This document shows positions 32,601 through 40,476 of a DNA stretch of 51,970 nt, piece after piece. Both the position numbers and the translations under genes were made by a program. The DNA is from an uncultured Lachnospiraceae bacterium (GTDB lineage Bacteria > Bacillota > Clostridia > Lachnospirales > Lachnospiraceae): positions 1 through 51,970 of the forward strand of contig CAJUQO010000020.1 in assembly GCA_910588295.1 (NCBI GenBank). The letters run 5' to 3'. Under the pieces are notes generated by a model. It was not told where the DNA came from. It ran no database searches and saw only the letters and a program-made list of their open reading frames with translations. The first letter of the stretch is position 1, and each line of letters starts with the position of its first letter.

Positions 32601-35178
32601 CCAGCTTCTGCATATTATCGCTCCACTTGCTGATGCCGTCGATCTGGCTGTCCAGGTTTTTTACCACGTCTTTAGCGCTTATCTCAGCACCGCCAGAGAA
32701 TTTGTCAAACAGGTCTACACTCTCTTCGATGGAGTTTGCAATGGAGACACGCATGGCTTCATAGGCATCTGCCGCCTCCTCGGCGGCTTCCGCGGCGGCG
32801 TCGGCCATCTCACCGGTGGATGCAGAAAATCCATCTGAAGAATCCGCGGCCTCTGCAGTGGCATCAGCGTAATCCCCCAGTTTCCCCTCTAATTCTTCCA
32901 CAGTCTTACCCGTGGAATCTACACGGGCTTTCGCTTCCTCCACCGCCTTATTGGCCTTTTCCTGCTCCCTCACGGCTTTTCCCGCAGCATCGCCAACACC
33001 TGTATAAGCCTGCGCATAAGCGGCTTCTGCTGATACACCTGCTTTGACCAGTTCCGTATATTTAGCCATGGCTGTGTTCGCATCATCTTTCGACTCTCCA
33101 TATGCATCCGCGGCCTTCTGGGCGTTCAGCTCTGCATCTGCCAACGCTGACACAGCCTGTTCATGGCTCTCCACAGCCGCAGTGTAAGTCAGGAAGTTCT
33201 CGTATTCCTCAAAAAGCCCTGTGATCGCTTCATCTGACAGGCTGATACTGCTTGTTTCTGCATCAAAAGCCGCCGCTAAGCCAGGTATGGATTCCGACAG
33301 TTGGGAAATAATTTTCGCCATCACTTCCTGCTGGTAAGTATTGGCAGACGCTGCGCTGTTGATCTCCAGCAGCATGTCTTTATAACGCTCCAGGTCCGCA
33401 ATCTCCTTATCATTATCCGACAGCGCTTTGTCCGCAGCTTCCAGTGTCCCCTGGATCTGTTCGTTGGCCTGTTCCACACCCTCCACAAATTCATCCAGCT
33501 CCGTCTTCTGGACCGTGACCGCTTCTGCGATACCATTGATCGCTTCCGTTATGCCCTCCACGATCCCGGAAAGGGGGCCTTCCACATACTCGAAAGCGGC
33601 GATTCCCAACCCCTCCAGGGCCGAATTCATGAGGGTAATCTTTCCGGACAGGTTATCCTGCATGGTGGCCGCCATGCCTGCCGCAGCGCCGTCACATTCC
33701 GTTATGGCCTGGTTCAGCTTCTGCACGTCCGCCGGGGCCGCATTCATCACGGCCAGGAAACCGCTCATGGCATTCTTCCCCACCAGGGCCTCCGCATTGG
33801 CCGCCTGCTCTGATTCCGACATCTGGCCAAAGGCTTCCCGGCAGTCCGCAAGGATATCGCCCAGGGAACGCATGCTCCCGTCGGTTTCGGTAGCTTTCAC
33901 TACAAAATCCCCCAGTTGCTCCCCGGACAGTTTCACATCGCCTGTCAGGCTGGTCAGCATCGTCCGCATGGCGGTACCTGCCTGGGATGATTTGATACCG
34001 GCATTGGCCATCAGTCCAATGGCCTCTGCCGTATCCTCCGCCGTAAACCCTAAGGCACCGGCGACAGGCGCGCAGTATTTGAAGGTCTCGCCCATCATAC
34101 TGACGTTCGTGTTGGCATTACTGGAGGCCGCCGCCAGGATATCCGCAAAATGCCCAGAATCCTCCGCCGACATGCCCAGGGCAGTCAGGGCATCTGTCAC
34201 AATATCGGAGGTTGTTGCCAGGTCCTCACCGGAAGCGGCGGCAAGGTTCATGACCCCCCCGATACCGTCCAGCATGTCCCCCGTCTTCCATCCGGCCATG
34301 GCCATATAGTTCATAGCCTCTGCCGCTTCAGTAGCCGAAAACTTTGTAGATGCGCCCATCTCACGGGCTTTTTCCTCCAGGGCGGCCAGGTCGTCGCCTG
34401 TGGCCCCGGATACGGCAGATACCTGGGACATGGCCGCCTCAAAGGCACTCCCGGCTTCCACGGCATATTTAGCAGCGTCTATGGCTTTATCTTTTAACTG
34501 GCCAATGGCATCCACTGCCATGGAAACGCCTTTCTCCACACCCGCATTGGCCAGTTTTTCGGCCCATCCCGTTTCTATCTTATTATTTTTTGTGGCTTTC
34601 CCAAACTTGTCAATGCTCTTTGCGCACCCATCAGACGCCTCCGCGGCTTCCCGCATATAGGCGGCATTTTTATTCAGGTCACGGTTGGCTATGATCACTT
34701 CCTTGTCCGCTGTATTAAGCCTCTGCTGCCAGGTTTTTATTTTATTCTCACATTTGGGCAGCTCCTTTTCCTGCCTCTCTACGGCCCTGGTCAGCTCTTT
34801 TACTGTTTTTTCCTGCTCCTTCAGTTCTTTCCCCGACGCCTCGCCGGATTCCGCCATCGCCTGCTGTTTGGCCTCCGCCTCCGACAGTTTCTTTTTCAGA
34901 TCCTCAAGGCTGTCCTGCACAGCCTTATAATTTTTCCGGGAATGTTCCAGGCCTTTTCTGACCGCTTCCTGTTTCTGCCTCTGCTCCTCCAGCCTTTTAG
35001 AGAAGACAGCCTGGACCGCAGTCAACGCTTCCAGGGAATTACTCTGCCCTTCATATTCCGTTTTCACCTTGGCCGCTTCCGACCTGGTGACCTGCAGGCT
35101 TTTATTAATATTGGTCAGCGCCTGTGTAAATTCCCGTTCCCCGTCAGCCGCAATCACGATCCCGATTTTTTTTGCCAT
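29608..35178 (-). CDS. Phage tail tape measure protein (TP901 type)
   Basis: The product (1856 aa) sets tail length and helps DNA entry. Residues about 30-190 form a coiled coil; 240-450 hold the TP901 core (MSQVSAVSGATGDDLAALEEKAREMG, then AGIKSSQAGTAMRTML); further helical segments follow. Two NSPSRVFRDEVG-like motifs lie near 1030-1070, and four related units with Y-x-x-W and S-x-x-x-E-x-x-Y/F-W signatures occupy about 1105-1350. At roughly 0.15 nm per residue the tail would be near 275 nm. GGAGGAGACC precedes the ATG. A terminator lies just upstream, so full expression needs read-through. Confidence 0.92.
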   Translation of the reverse strand: MAKKIGIVIAADGEREFTQALTNINKSLQVTRSEAAKVKTEYEGQSNSLEALTAVQAVFSKRLEEQRQKQEAVRKGLEHSRKNYKAVQDSLEDLKKKLSEAEAKQQAMAESGEASGKELKEQEKTVKELTRAVERQEKELPKCENKIKTWQQRLNTADKEVIIANRDLNKNAAYMREAAEASDGCAKSIDKFGKATKNNKIETGWAEKLANAGVEKGVSMAVDAIGQLKDKAIDAAKYAVEAGSAFEAAMSQVSAVSGATGDDLAALEEKAREMGASTKFSATEAAEAMNYMAMAGWKTGDMLDGIGGVMNLAAASGEDLATTSDIVTDALTALGMSAEDSGHFADILAAASSNANTNVSMMGETFKYCAPVAGALGFTAEDTAEAIGLMANAGIKSSQAGTAMRTMLTSLTGDVKLSGEQLGDFVVKATETDGSMRSLGDILADCREAFGQMSESEQAANAEALVGKNAMSGFLAVMNAAPADVQKLNQAITECDGAAAGMAATMQDNLSGKITLMNSALEGLGIAAFEYVEGPLSGIVEGITEAINGIAEAVTVQKTELDEFVEGVEQANEQIQGTLEAADKALSDNDKEIADLERYKDMLLEINSAASANTYQQEVMAKIISQLSESIPGLAAAFDAETSSISLSDEAITGLFEEYENFLTYTAAVESHEQAVSALADAELNAQKAADAYGESKDDANTAMAKYTELVKAGVSAEAAYAQAYTGVGDAAGKAVREQEKANKAVEEAKARVDSTGKTVEELEGKLGDYADATAEAADSSDGFSASTGEMADAAAEAAEEAADAYEAMRVSIANSIEESVDLFDKFSGGAEISAKDVVKNLDSQIDGISKWSDNMQKLAAQAGKGMTQEFYDYLANMGPESANLVQTLVDELEGNTGQFEAICAKWAEAMELQNEADVIAGYTSASEGIPVSIADTIKNGVAQIQCAATEAAGSGAASAKSQYTQYRQTGVHLAAGLAAGLAANTAVAAAGRRLAKAALDAAKKEAGVNSPSRVFRDEVGRFLPAGMAKGMLDGAKEVEQASRGLAKATLQASKEELEIHSPSAKFKNSVGKQIAKGTAFGISAGKGEAVKASKSLAKDVYKSAVSWMDSYAASHKVSLEDEKYFWKQLAGTVKKGTDEYKKAVKAMNAIDKFEGTVNSKVKSGFGVSKTTKSGSKTKKKSTSDYQADVVSAAQKWLDNYKVVHETSLAEEEYYWQQVIKKLEKGSKKHTQAWYDAKKELKSVQDQQKKQQEAAYADIVGSAEKYVGQRKTLNKMSVAQEQVYWEKILAQIEKSGGKYTDEWYSVYEKIQSAKENVAAEASKKAAAQANVQASLLDNYKVYRKVSEKAEMEYWNIARKQFKAGTQERIDADRQYFEAKQEYEERLAELKEEKAEKEKDIQDTLIEKQKELNDAYEDALKSRKAEILSSMNLFEAWDSEGYKPDKLMWNLKTQVEGLKVWEQTLEDLGQKGLSEGLMEELRNMGPDAAANLYSLNEMTAEQLAEYNALWEEKSELAHRQAVEDNMKLWKETEDSISEAKRIAQDEIAVLEADYRSAVAELDAGLSDGLKGLVEQSAKIGEEIVSNLVNAIKKATTGSETKDALEKAAKIIDSSANSAAASASSSKTSSGSTSSSKKEDKILTIINTGKSRSKKLTAAEEKEHAEIWKYLVKKYGKAPSNTIYKSLGSELGVKTSSTVTGAQKNSILKQLKLKGYSSGVMNLRQHELAWTQEQGPEIIVRGDGAVLTPLAAGSSVIPAQLSKNLMEWGKTTPQAYLSGVARLNRLVENSQQKSAVVTVDNRGITPALERILNGIERIASIIGSGQMVLDTGALVGELQPALSRKSAEVAIRRNRGRR
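31000..31870 (-). repeat. Four degenerate repeats in the tape measure protein
   Basis: SLEDEKYFWKQL, SLAEEEYYWQQV, SVAQEQVYWEKI and SEKAEMEYWNIA mark four successive units of about 60-85 residues, each followed by a lysine-rich helix and a G-S/T/G turn. Confidence 0.6.
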
Positions 35179-35205
35179 GGTCTCCTCCTCTAAAACAGCG
35201 CATAA

Positions 35206-35232
35206 GAAAAACGCCCGCGTTCATGCAGGCGC
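35206..35232 (-). terminator. Terminator after the moron gene, before the tape measure gene
   Basis: On the minus strand GCGCCTGC pairs with GCGGGCGT across a 6-base loop, followed by TTTTT. It lies between the membrane-protein gene and the tape measure start. Confidence 0.75.
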
Positions 35233-35298
35233 CTTTCGTATAGACTATTTATTTTACATTTTACTGTCAGATCTCCGCTAAACTTTCTTTTACCGTTT

Positions 35299-35709
35299 CT
35301 ACATCTCTCCCAGATCCCTGTTTACTTCCTCCTGCAGTTTCCGGCTTTCCTCAAGCTGTATCATCACTTCCTTAGTCAGCCCGTCTGCCTCTTCCAGCAT
35401 CCGGTTCACATCCTGTAATTTCCCTTTGGCCAGAGGGAGGGTTTCCCTGAATTCCCCGCTGATCTCCCGGAAAATATAAACCATAAATTTTGCCAGGAAA
35501 GCCAGGCCCACACCGATCCACGCAAACAGCACAGTAAAAACCGCATTTCCTGTTATCTGCCAGACTACGAGTGCCCACACAACGCCGGCCAGGAAATATC
35601 CCAGCACCTTCTCCGGGTGCCGCCTCCAACGGACAGCCTGCACGATGGCAATCACTACGACCAGGGCAAACAATATGAAAATAGCAAAAACCCCTCCAAG
35701 AATCGGCAT
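35299..35709 (-). CDS. Membrane protein with coiled-coil tail, candidate moron
   Basis: The product (136 aa) has three membrane segments (about 1-25, 36-54 and 55-80) and a C-terminal soluble helix of about 55 residues (SGEFRETLPLAKGKL ... EESRKLQEEVNRDLGEM) that should form a coiled coil. AAAAGGAGG precedes the ATG. Unlike its neighbours it is enclosed by its own signals: a terminator before it, an extended -10 promoter, and a terminator after it. It lies between the tail chaperone and tape measure genes, where siphophages normally have nothing. Known morons include exclusion and conversion factors; the real function is unknown. Confidence 0.75.
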   Translation of the reverse strand: MPILGGVFAIFILFALVVVIAIVQAVRWRRHPEKVLGYFLAGVVWALVVWQITGNAVFTVLFAWIGVGLAFLAKFMVYIFREISGEFRETLPLAKGKLQDVNRMLEEADGLTKEVMIQLEESRKLQEEVNRDLGEM

Positions 35710-35730
35710 AGCCTTTCCTCCTTTTGCACC

Positions 35731-35738
35731 AGTATACC
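35731..35738 (-). promoter_or_regulatory. Extended -10 promoter of the moron gene
   Basis: On the minus strand TGgTATACT gives an extended -10, and a weak TTCCTT lies 17 bases upstream. It falls between the tail-chaperone terminator and the membrane-protein start. Confidence 0.5.
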
Positions 35739-35750
35739 ATTTCCCTGACC

Positions 35751-35789
35751 CAAAAGGAATACCCCAGCCTAAAATCTTCGGGGTATTCC
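35751..35789 (-). terminator. Terminator after the tail assembly chaperone genes
   Basis: On the minus strand GGAATACCCC pairs with GGGGTATTCC, a perfect 10-bp stem, followed by TTTT. It begins 11 bases after the frameshift product stop codon. Confidence 0.85.
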
Positions 35790-35799
35790 GGCAATACTT

Positions 35800-36359
35800 T
35801 CAAAATACGTCGTCCAGATCCAGCTCATCTTTCTTCTTGATCCCGGACGCCACCAAGTGTTCATCATACAGGAGGGCAAATTTCCGTAAGGTCATCCGGA
35901 AGACTTCTGTCTCCCGGTAATTCAGGATCTTACAGCCTGCATATAGAATCCGGGCGACATTCACCGCCCGGCTGGTACTTTTGGGCCGTCTTCATCCCCC
36001 TCTTCTTCCTCATCCTCTTCATCTTCCTCTTCAGGTTCCGGCAAAGACAGGCCGAAAGCGGCCATGACAGCCCAGGCCATCGGCCTGTAGCTGTCCTTCG
36101 TGACCAGCCGGGCCACACCGTTTTCTGTCAGGGGGCCGGTTTCACCGCCGTTCAGCAGGATTGCCATGATAGCACAGAAAGCTTTTAGCGTTTCATGCTC
36201 CATATCCCCTTCCGCCGCCTCGGCTATATGGTCCATGGCATCAAAGATCCCTTTACCCAGCCGGGACTGGATCCCGTCAATCACACTTAAAGTAAAAAGC
36301 AGGCGGTGTTTTTTACCGCCCAGCTCCACCTCTATGCCCTCCGGCCTCAGATCGCTCAT
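35800..36359 (-). CDS. Tail assembly chaperone frameshift product (gpGT-like)
   Basis: A -1 ribosomal shift at C CCA AAA (35979-35985) would join the first 127 codons of the gpG-like gene to a downstream frame ending at 35800, giving 186 residues. The added 59 residues (SRAVNVARILYAGCKILNY ... KKKDELDLDDVF) have no start codon of their own, are coding-like, and end just before the terminator. This matches the gpG/gpGT pair of lambda and most siphophages, in which the longer protein binds the tape measure and the shorter coats it. The downstream part is therefore a real coding region easy to miss. Confidence 0.85.
35961..36359 (-). CDS. Tail assembly chaperone, short form (gpG-like)
   Basis: The product (132 aa) is the normal-frame chaperone encoded between the tail tube and tape measure genes. 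It opens with a beta-rich region (EGIEVELGGKKHRLLFTLSV), has a helical middle, and ends in an acidic stretch (EPEEEDEEDEEEEGDEDG) just before the frameshift site. Its ATG overlaps the tail tube stop (ATGA). Most ribosomes should end at the TGA at 35961. Confidence 0.85.
   Translation of the reverse strand: MSDLRPEGIEVELGGKKHRLLFTLSVIDGIQSRLGKGIFDAMDHIAEAAEGDMEHETLKAFCAIMAILLNGGETGPLTENGVARLVTKDSYRPMAWAVMAAFGLSLPEPEEEDEEDEEEEGDEDGPKVPAGR
35979..35985 (-). promoter_or_regulatory. Programmed -1 frameshift slippery site C CCA AAA
   Basis: In the zero frame the minus-strand codons are GGC CCA AAA GTA, so the heptamer fits the X XXY YYZ rule. It is five codons before the zero-frame stop. Confidence 0.85.
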
Positions 36360-36985
36360 TCCCCACCCCCCGCGGCGGGTTTCTGGCCAATATTCGCCAT
36401 CTTATTCAGCCAGGCCCGGGCATCAGATTCTTTGGCGAATGTCAGTTTTTTGCCTATCATCATCTTCTCATCTTCCCCTTCTTTCACCGGTGTCGGATAC
36501 GCCGTGCCCTCAATCGTCGGGGTCTGGAAGTTCGTGCTATCCCCTTTGGTCTCTGCTTCCTCATTCGGCTCACTGAACTGCGTCTTATACAGCCAGATGG
36601 CCGTGAATGTTGTTACATTGTTTTTTCTACGCCGTTTATAAAAGCCAAGCCCCACATAAGGCGCCACGTCTTCCGATCCAACATTCATAGATTCCGGTAT
36701 CTGCTCCCCGTCTTCTCCTTCATCGGGCTTACTGGCAGGTATATATGTATGCCCCATCAGATCCGCATGGATTTTCAGCGTGATATCGTCCGTATTCAGG
36801 GAAACGCCATAGTCTTTTATACTTTTGTCCGTTTCCGCCACGCCGTCATCGGCATACAAGGTATTATCGTTTTTATTCGGCGTCCCCGAAAATTTAATGG
36901 CCATTCCGACAACAAAGCCCTCTCCATACGTCCCGTCTTCGTTCCACGGTGCTGCCACCGGATATTTCATTCCAATATGTGCCAT
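36356..36985 (-). CDS. Phage major tail tube protein (phi13/TP901 type)
   Basis: The product (209 aa) resembles major tail proteins of Gram-positive siphophages: MAHIGMKYPVAAPWNEDGT at the start, the GFVVGMAIKFSG strand, ETDKSIKDYGVSLNTDDITL, and a central APYVGLGFYKRRRKNN with IWLYKTQFSEPNEEAETKGD, both typical. It polymerises into the tail tube around the tape measure. AGGAATAAAGG precedes the ATG. Confidence 0.88.
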   Translation of the reverse strand: MAHIGMKYPVAAPWNEDGTYGEGFVVGMAIKFSGTPNKNDNTLYADDGVAETDKSIKDYGVSLNTDDITLKIHADLMGHTYIPASKPDEGEDGEQIPESMNVGSEDVAPYVGLGFYKRRRKNNVTTFTAIWLYKTQFSEPNEEAETKGDSTNFQTPTIEGTAYPTPVKEGEDEKMMIGKKLTFAKESDARAWLNKMANIGQKPAAGGGE

Positions 36986-36988
36986 CCT

Positions 36989-37345
36989 TTATTCCTCCAA
37001 TTCATAATCATTTTCAATCCTGCACTCAAATACAATATGCCTTGTGCCCCCGCCCCTGCCATCCGGCTCCACGAATTCCGTCACTTCCGGATAGGTGAAC
37101 CCTGCTTCAAACAATGCCCTGCGCATCTGTTTTTTTGCCTCCAGGTAACTTTTTTTCGCCGGAAGGAAATAGTGGATCTGCATGTCCGCCTCCACAAGCA
37201 GGGGTTCGTCGTCAGCAAAGGCAGTCGCACGGTCATCGGCATAGTTGAAAGTGATATATTCCTCTTCCCCGCCGCCGAAGAAATCCGGGGTGACAGGGAT
37301 GCCAAAACATCCCATCGCCTTGTAGATCTTCTGGTTCACTGTCAA
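36989..37345 (-). CDS. Tail terminator-like phage protein
   Basis: The product (118 aa) sits where the tail terminator gene is in HK97-type phages, between the gp10-like gene and the tail tube. It has alternating strands (EEEYITFNYADD, DMQIHYFLPAKK, RHIVFECRIEND) as in that fold, but low similarity to anything I can name. The start is probably TTG at 37345, which overlaps the stop of the previous gene as TTGA and has GGAGG 10 bases upstream; GTG at 37339 is possible. Confidence 0.7.
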   Translation of the reverse strand: MTVNQKIYKAMGCFGIPVTPDFFGGGEEEYITFNYADDRATAFADDEPLLVEADMQIHYFLPAKKSYLEAKKQMRRALFEAGFTYPEVTEFVEPDGRGGGTRHIVFECRIENDYELEE

Positions 37346-37776
37346 AGCTTATCCACCTCCCTGTATACCGTTTCTTCCATGGCCCTCTGGCATTCCGTCT
37401 TCACTGCGTTTACGGTTTTCTGGCGGACGGGATGCGGGGCCTGGCCATGGGATTTCACGCCATATTCCAGGTAAGCCATCTTCTCCGCATTCCTGAGCCC
37501 TTTCTTATCCTCGCCCATGGGCATCACGACGGCAAATACGCCCAGGTGGTTCACCCCTGCCTTTGTATGCCCTATGGATGCAGCCAGTTCGCCTGTAGAA
37601 TAGGGTTTCCCATGTCTGTCTTTCCGGTTGGCTGCCTTAGTAATCTCTGCTTTCAGCCTTTTCTCTGCTATCGGAGTAGCCGCATCTACAGCTTTTACGG
37701 CCATTTTCTCAGGCTCTGCCAGCTTACCCAGGAATTTTTCCAGGTCTTCAAAGCCTGTCAGGCTTGCCCTTGCCAT
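37342..37776 (-). CDS. HK97 gp10-like head-tail joining protein
   Basis: The product (144 aa) matches the HK97 gp10 family, which joins heads to tails. Typical traits are the LTGFEDLEKFLGKL start, an Ala/Lys-rich helix, DRHGKPYSTGELAASI, and the end region MAYLEYGVKSHGQAPHPV with a conserved P-H/F-x-P motif. It begins 2 bases after the head closure gene. Confidence 0.85.
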   Translation of the reverse strand: MARASLTGFEDLEKFLGKLAEPEKMAVKAVDAATPIAEKRLKAEITKAANRKDRHGKPYSTGELAASIGHTKAGVNHLGVFAVVMPMGEDKKGLRNAEKMAYLEYGVKSHGQAPHPVRQKTVNAVKTECQRAMEETVYREVDKL

Positions 37777-37777
37777 C

Positions 37778-38107
37778 TTACCACATCCCCTTTCCCCGCT
37801 CCCGCCTCTCGCAGGTCAGCAGGACAGTCATGGATTTATCTTTCCTGTGGGTGCGCCGGATCTCGTAACGCTGTCCCGTAGCCTCATCCACCAGAAAGGG
37901 CTGGCCGCTGTAATTGCAGGCCATGATCTCCACGTTCTGGTCTGCCGTGTACCCCTGCTGCATGGCCAGCAGTTCATCGTTCCGGGTTGCATCCATGAAA
38001 TTGGCTGGTATACCGCCCAGGTAATCGTAAGCCGTTCCCACAGGAAAACCATCCTTATCAATGCCCCCTGTTTTTTTCACCGGAAGGCTAATGCTCCTGT
38101 TCCACAT
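37778..38107 (-). CDS. Phage head closure protein
   Basis: The product (109 aa from the ATG at 38107, which has GGAGG 6 bases upstream) resembles head closure proteins of the SPP1 gp16/HK97 gp7 type: a short N-terminal segment, the GYTADQNVEIMACNYSGQ strand region, and YEIRRTHRKDKSMTVLLTCERR at the end. The longer upstream frame lacks a good site. It overlaps the end of the connector gene by 20 bases. Confidence 0.8.
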   Translation of the reverse strand: MWNRSISLPVKKTGGIDKDGFPVGTAYDYLGGIPANFMDATRNDELLAMQQGYTADQNVEIMACNYSGQPFLVDEATGQRYEIRRTHRKDKSMTVLLTCERRERGKGMW

Positions 38108-38366
38108 CATCGTCCTCCAAAGTAAGCCGGAATACTTTTTTCCGGTACAGATCCAGGTACTTACCTGTATCTGAGCGGTCATTGCCCAGATAGGCTTTTA
38201 CGTACAGCGTCACCGCCGTCAGAACCTGGGCATTTGCCCCATTTAAGAGGCGCCCGGGGACACCGGAGGCGCCCATGTCCTGCAGGCAGTCCTCTATGTA
38301 GCCTTTAATCTCCCCATCATAGATATCTACGGCTATGCCACAGCGCGCCTTGATCTGCTCCAGCAT
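38088..38366 (-). CDS. Phage head-tail connector protein
   Basis: The product (92 aa) matches the small gp6-like/QLRG connectors that bind under the portal. It is helical, with an ARCGIAVDIYDGEIKGYIEDCLQ segment and LTAVTLYVKAYLGNDRSD, typical of the family. AGGAGG precedes the ATG; it lies just after the capsid gene. Confidence 0.85.
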   Translation of the reverse strand: MLEQIKARCGIAVDIYDGEIKGYIEDCLQDMGASGVPGRLLNGANAQVLTAVTLYVKAYLGNDRSDTGKYLDLYRKKVFRLTLEDDDVEQEH

Positions 38367-38377
38367 CCTGTCCCCTC

Positions 38378-39553
38378 CTATTTCGCCGTGGCGGCTTTCA
38401 CGGAAGCATCATCAATGACCAGCTCGCCGTTGACAAATGCCTCTGCATCTTTGACCTTGCAGTCCTCGCGTTCGATCGCCCGGAACAGCGTCAGATCCTG
38501 CTCAAAAGCATTTAGGTCACCGGCCTGGGCCAGATTAGAGGCCAGGATTGTCAGATGCCTGCGGTCGAAGAACTTAATCCCTTCTTTAAGGTCTCCAATG
38601 ATAAAGGGGATCCCCCTTTTGCCCGCGGTGGATGTATCGGAGGGCAGATCCGCGTTCGGATATACCTTCACTTCCACCATAGTTGCGCCCGCGCAAAGGC
38701 GCATCTTCATGGGCTCCGAGGGCACCGGCTGGAGCAGGTATTTCCCGTCTTTATCTTTTAACGTATCCAGGTACTGCAGACCGTCGTCATTGGTCACAAT
38801 CCGGGAAGTCGCTTTAAAGGCCGCGCCCAACGTGACATTTAAGGCCAGTTTGATATCATCCAGGCCAGTAAGAACCGTCTTTTCTTGGCTCCCGATCACC
38901 GTGCGGATGATCTGGTTCCTGGTCACGCGGGACTCGTTGCCGATCCACTCTGTCAGCACGGATGTGATGACGGCGTCGGAATCCTCCAGCAGCTCATTCG
39001 TCACCGGGAACCAGCCGGCATATTTTTCAATATTGTAATCCATCCGCTCGAACTGGGGCGTGGCTTTTCCCCCGATCTTCCCGCCTTCGGCCACCTTGGC
39101 AAAACCGGTCTGCTGGGAGCGTTTCTTGAAGGTACGGGATCCTTTATTCGTGGATACCGGCTCCACGTCCACCAGATCAATCAGGGACTCCCTGGCCTCC
39201 CTGTAAGTGTTGATCCTGGTCTGGATATCCTCGGGCACCGTATAGCCGCCGTCGGCGGGCGTCCCCTCACTCATGGAATCCTGTACACGGAAGCCGTGCC
39301 TGGCTGCGTCGGCAAAGGCATGTACGACATCCTCCCCGTCGGCCATTCGGGCGGTACCGGCCGCGGCTGCCTGGCGCACCTGGTCAGCCGCCTGGTCTTC
39401 CAGGTCTTTCAGGAGGTCAAATTTCTCCTGCAGGGCTTTAAGCTCTTCTTTGGCCGACTTTGCCTCCGGGATCTTCCCCTCCTGCACCAGGTTCTTTACC
39501 TCTTCTTTTTTTCTGTTGATACTGTCCAACAGTTCCAGTAATTCTTTGCTCAT
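38378..39553 (-). CDS. Major capsid protein (HK97 fold)
   Basis: The product (391 aa) has the HK97 layout: an N-terminal charged coiled-coil delta domain of about 60-90 residues (MSKELLELLDSINRKKEEVKN), removed by the adjacent protease, then the capsid core starting near GTPADGGYTVPEDI, with PVSTNKGSRTFKKRS in the E-loop region, WFPVTNELLEDSDAVITSV and IVTNDDGLQYLDTLKDKDGKYLLQP. The coupling of a ClpP-like protease gene upstream fits delta-domain maturation. It forms the icosahedral head. Confidence 0.93.
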   Translation of the reverse strand: MSKELLELLDSINRKKEEVKNLVQEGKIPEAKSAKEELKALQEKFDLLKDLEDQAADQVRQAAAAGTARMADGEDVVHAFADAARHGFRVQDSMSEGTPADGGYTVPEDIQTRINTYREARESLIDLVDVEPVSTNKGSRTFKKRSQQTGFAKVAEGGKIGGKATPQFERMDYNIEKYAGWFPVTNELLEDSDAVITSVLTEWIGNESRVTRNQIIRTVIGSQEKTVLTGLDDIKLALNVTLGAAFKATSRIVTNDDGLQYLDTLKDKDGKYLLQPVPSEPMKMRLCAGATMVEVKVYPNADLPSDTSTAGKRGIPFIIGDLKEGIKFFDRRHLTILASNLAQAGDLNAFEQDLTLFRAIEREDCKVKDAEAFVNGELVIDDASVKAATAK

Positions 39554-39580
39554 ATTGCTCTCCTTTTCCGCCCCGGAAGG

Positions 39581-40471
39581 TCACACCCCATACAAACAGA
39601 GATCTCCCAGCAGCTCATCTTTTATTTTTTCGGTTTCTTCATCTTTCCGGGCCGCTCCCTTCGCCCTGATCCTGGCCAGCACTGCATCCGCCAGTGTGTC
39701 CAGCCCTCTTCCGGACAGGACGCCTTCCCAAGATCCCCCGGCTGCATCGTCCTCCTGCGGCCGCCCGGGGACGCGGGGGGATTTCCCCTGGTTCCCCGGC
39801 ATATCCGCGCCTAACCCCTCAGGCGTATGGGCATACTGCCGGAAGAAATCGCTGGCACAGGCAGCAGCCTGGACGTCCTGCTCCACCTCAAAGTCAAAAT
39901 ACCCCGCAGCCTCTTCGCCCACCAGCCAGCTCTCTGCGTTGACCAGGGCATTTACGGTATCCTCCGTGATCCCTTTCTTTGCCTTCCCCATATAAGCCTG
40001 TACAATCGCTTTCTGGCAGGCATCCAGGGTGTCCGCATCCTTCCGCAGCTGGTCGGCATTCAGGCTCTCCAGGAAATAGCCGTTTGTGGGCTTGTGCACC
40101 ATGAAGGTGCCGTTGGCCGGAATGATGACCCGGTCCCCGGCACAGGCGATTACCGAGGCGATGCTGGCCGCGATGCCGTCTATGTAAGTGATGACTTTCG
40201 CCTGATGCCTTTTTAACATGTTATAGATGGCAATCCCCGCAAACACAGACCCGCCGCCGCTGTTGACATGCAGGTCGATCTCCTGCACATCCCCCAACCC
40301 GGACAAAAAGTCTGTGATATCTTTGGGGCAGGTATCTTCGTCACACCATTTCCCCCACCCGTCGGAAACAATGTCGCCCAGGATATACAGGTCTGCCTTT
40401 TCTGTGGTCAGGTTGCAGATTTCCAGCTTGCCCGCCTGTTTGCCCTGGTTTTTTAACTGTAATGTTGGCAT
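39581..40471 (-). CDS. ClpP-like prohead protease
   Basis: The product (296 aa from the ATG with GGGGAG upstream) is an S14-family protease that matures HK97-type proheads. The catalytic Ser lies in IDGIAASIASVI and the His in GTFMVHKP, with the oxyanion-side glycines in HVNSGGGSVFAG. A long Pro/Gly-rich C-terminal tail (about 205-296) follows. It lies 5 bases after the portal gene and is 27 bases upstream of the capsid gene. Confidence 0.92.
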   Translation of the reverse strand: MPTLQLKNQGKQAGKLEICNLTTEKADLYILGDIVSDGWGKWCDEDTCPKDITDFLSGLGDVQEIDLHVNSGGGSVFAGIAIYNMLKRHQAKVITYIDGIAASIASVIACAGDRVIIPANGTFMVHKPTNGYFLESLNADQLRKDADTLDACQKAIVQAYMGKAKKGITEDTVNALVNAESWLVGEEAAGYFDFEVEQDVQAAACASDFFRQYAHTPEGLGADMPGNQGKSPRVPGRPQEDDAAGGSWEGVLSGRGLDTLADAVLARIRAKGAARKDEETEKIKDELLGDLCLYGV

Positions 40472-40476
40472 GTTAC

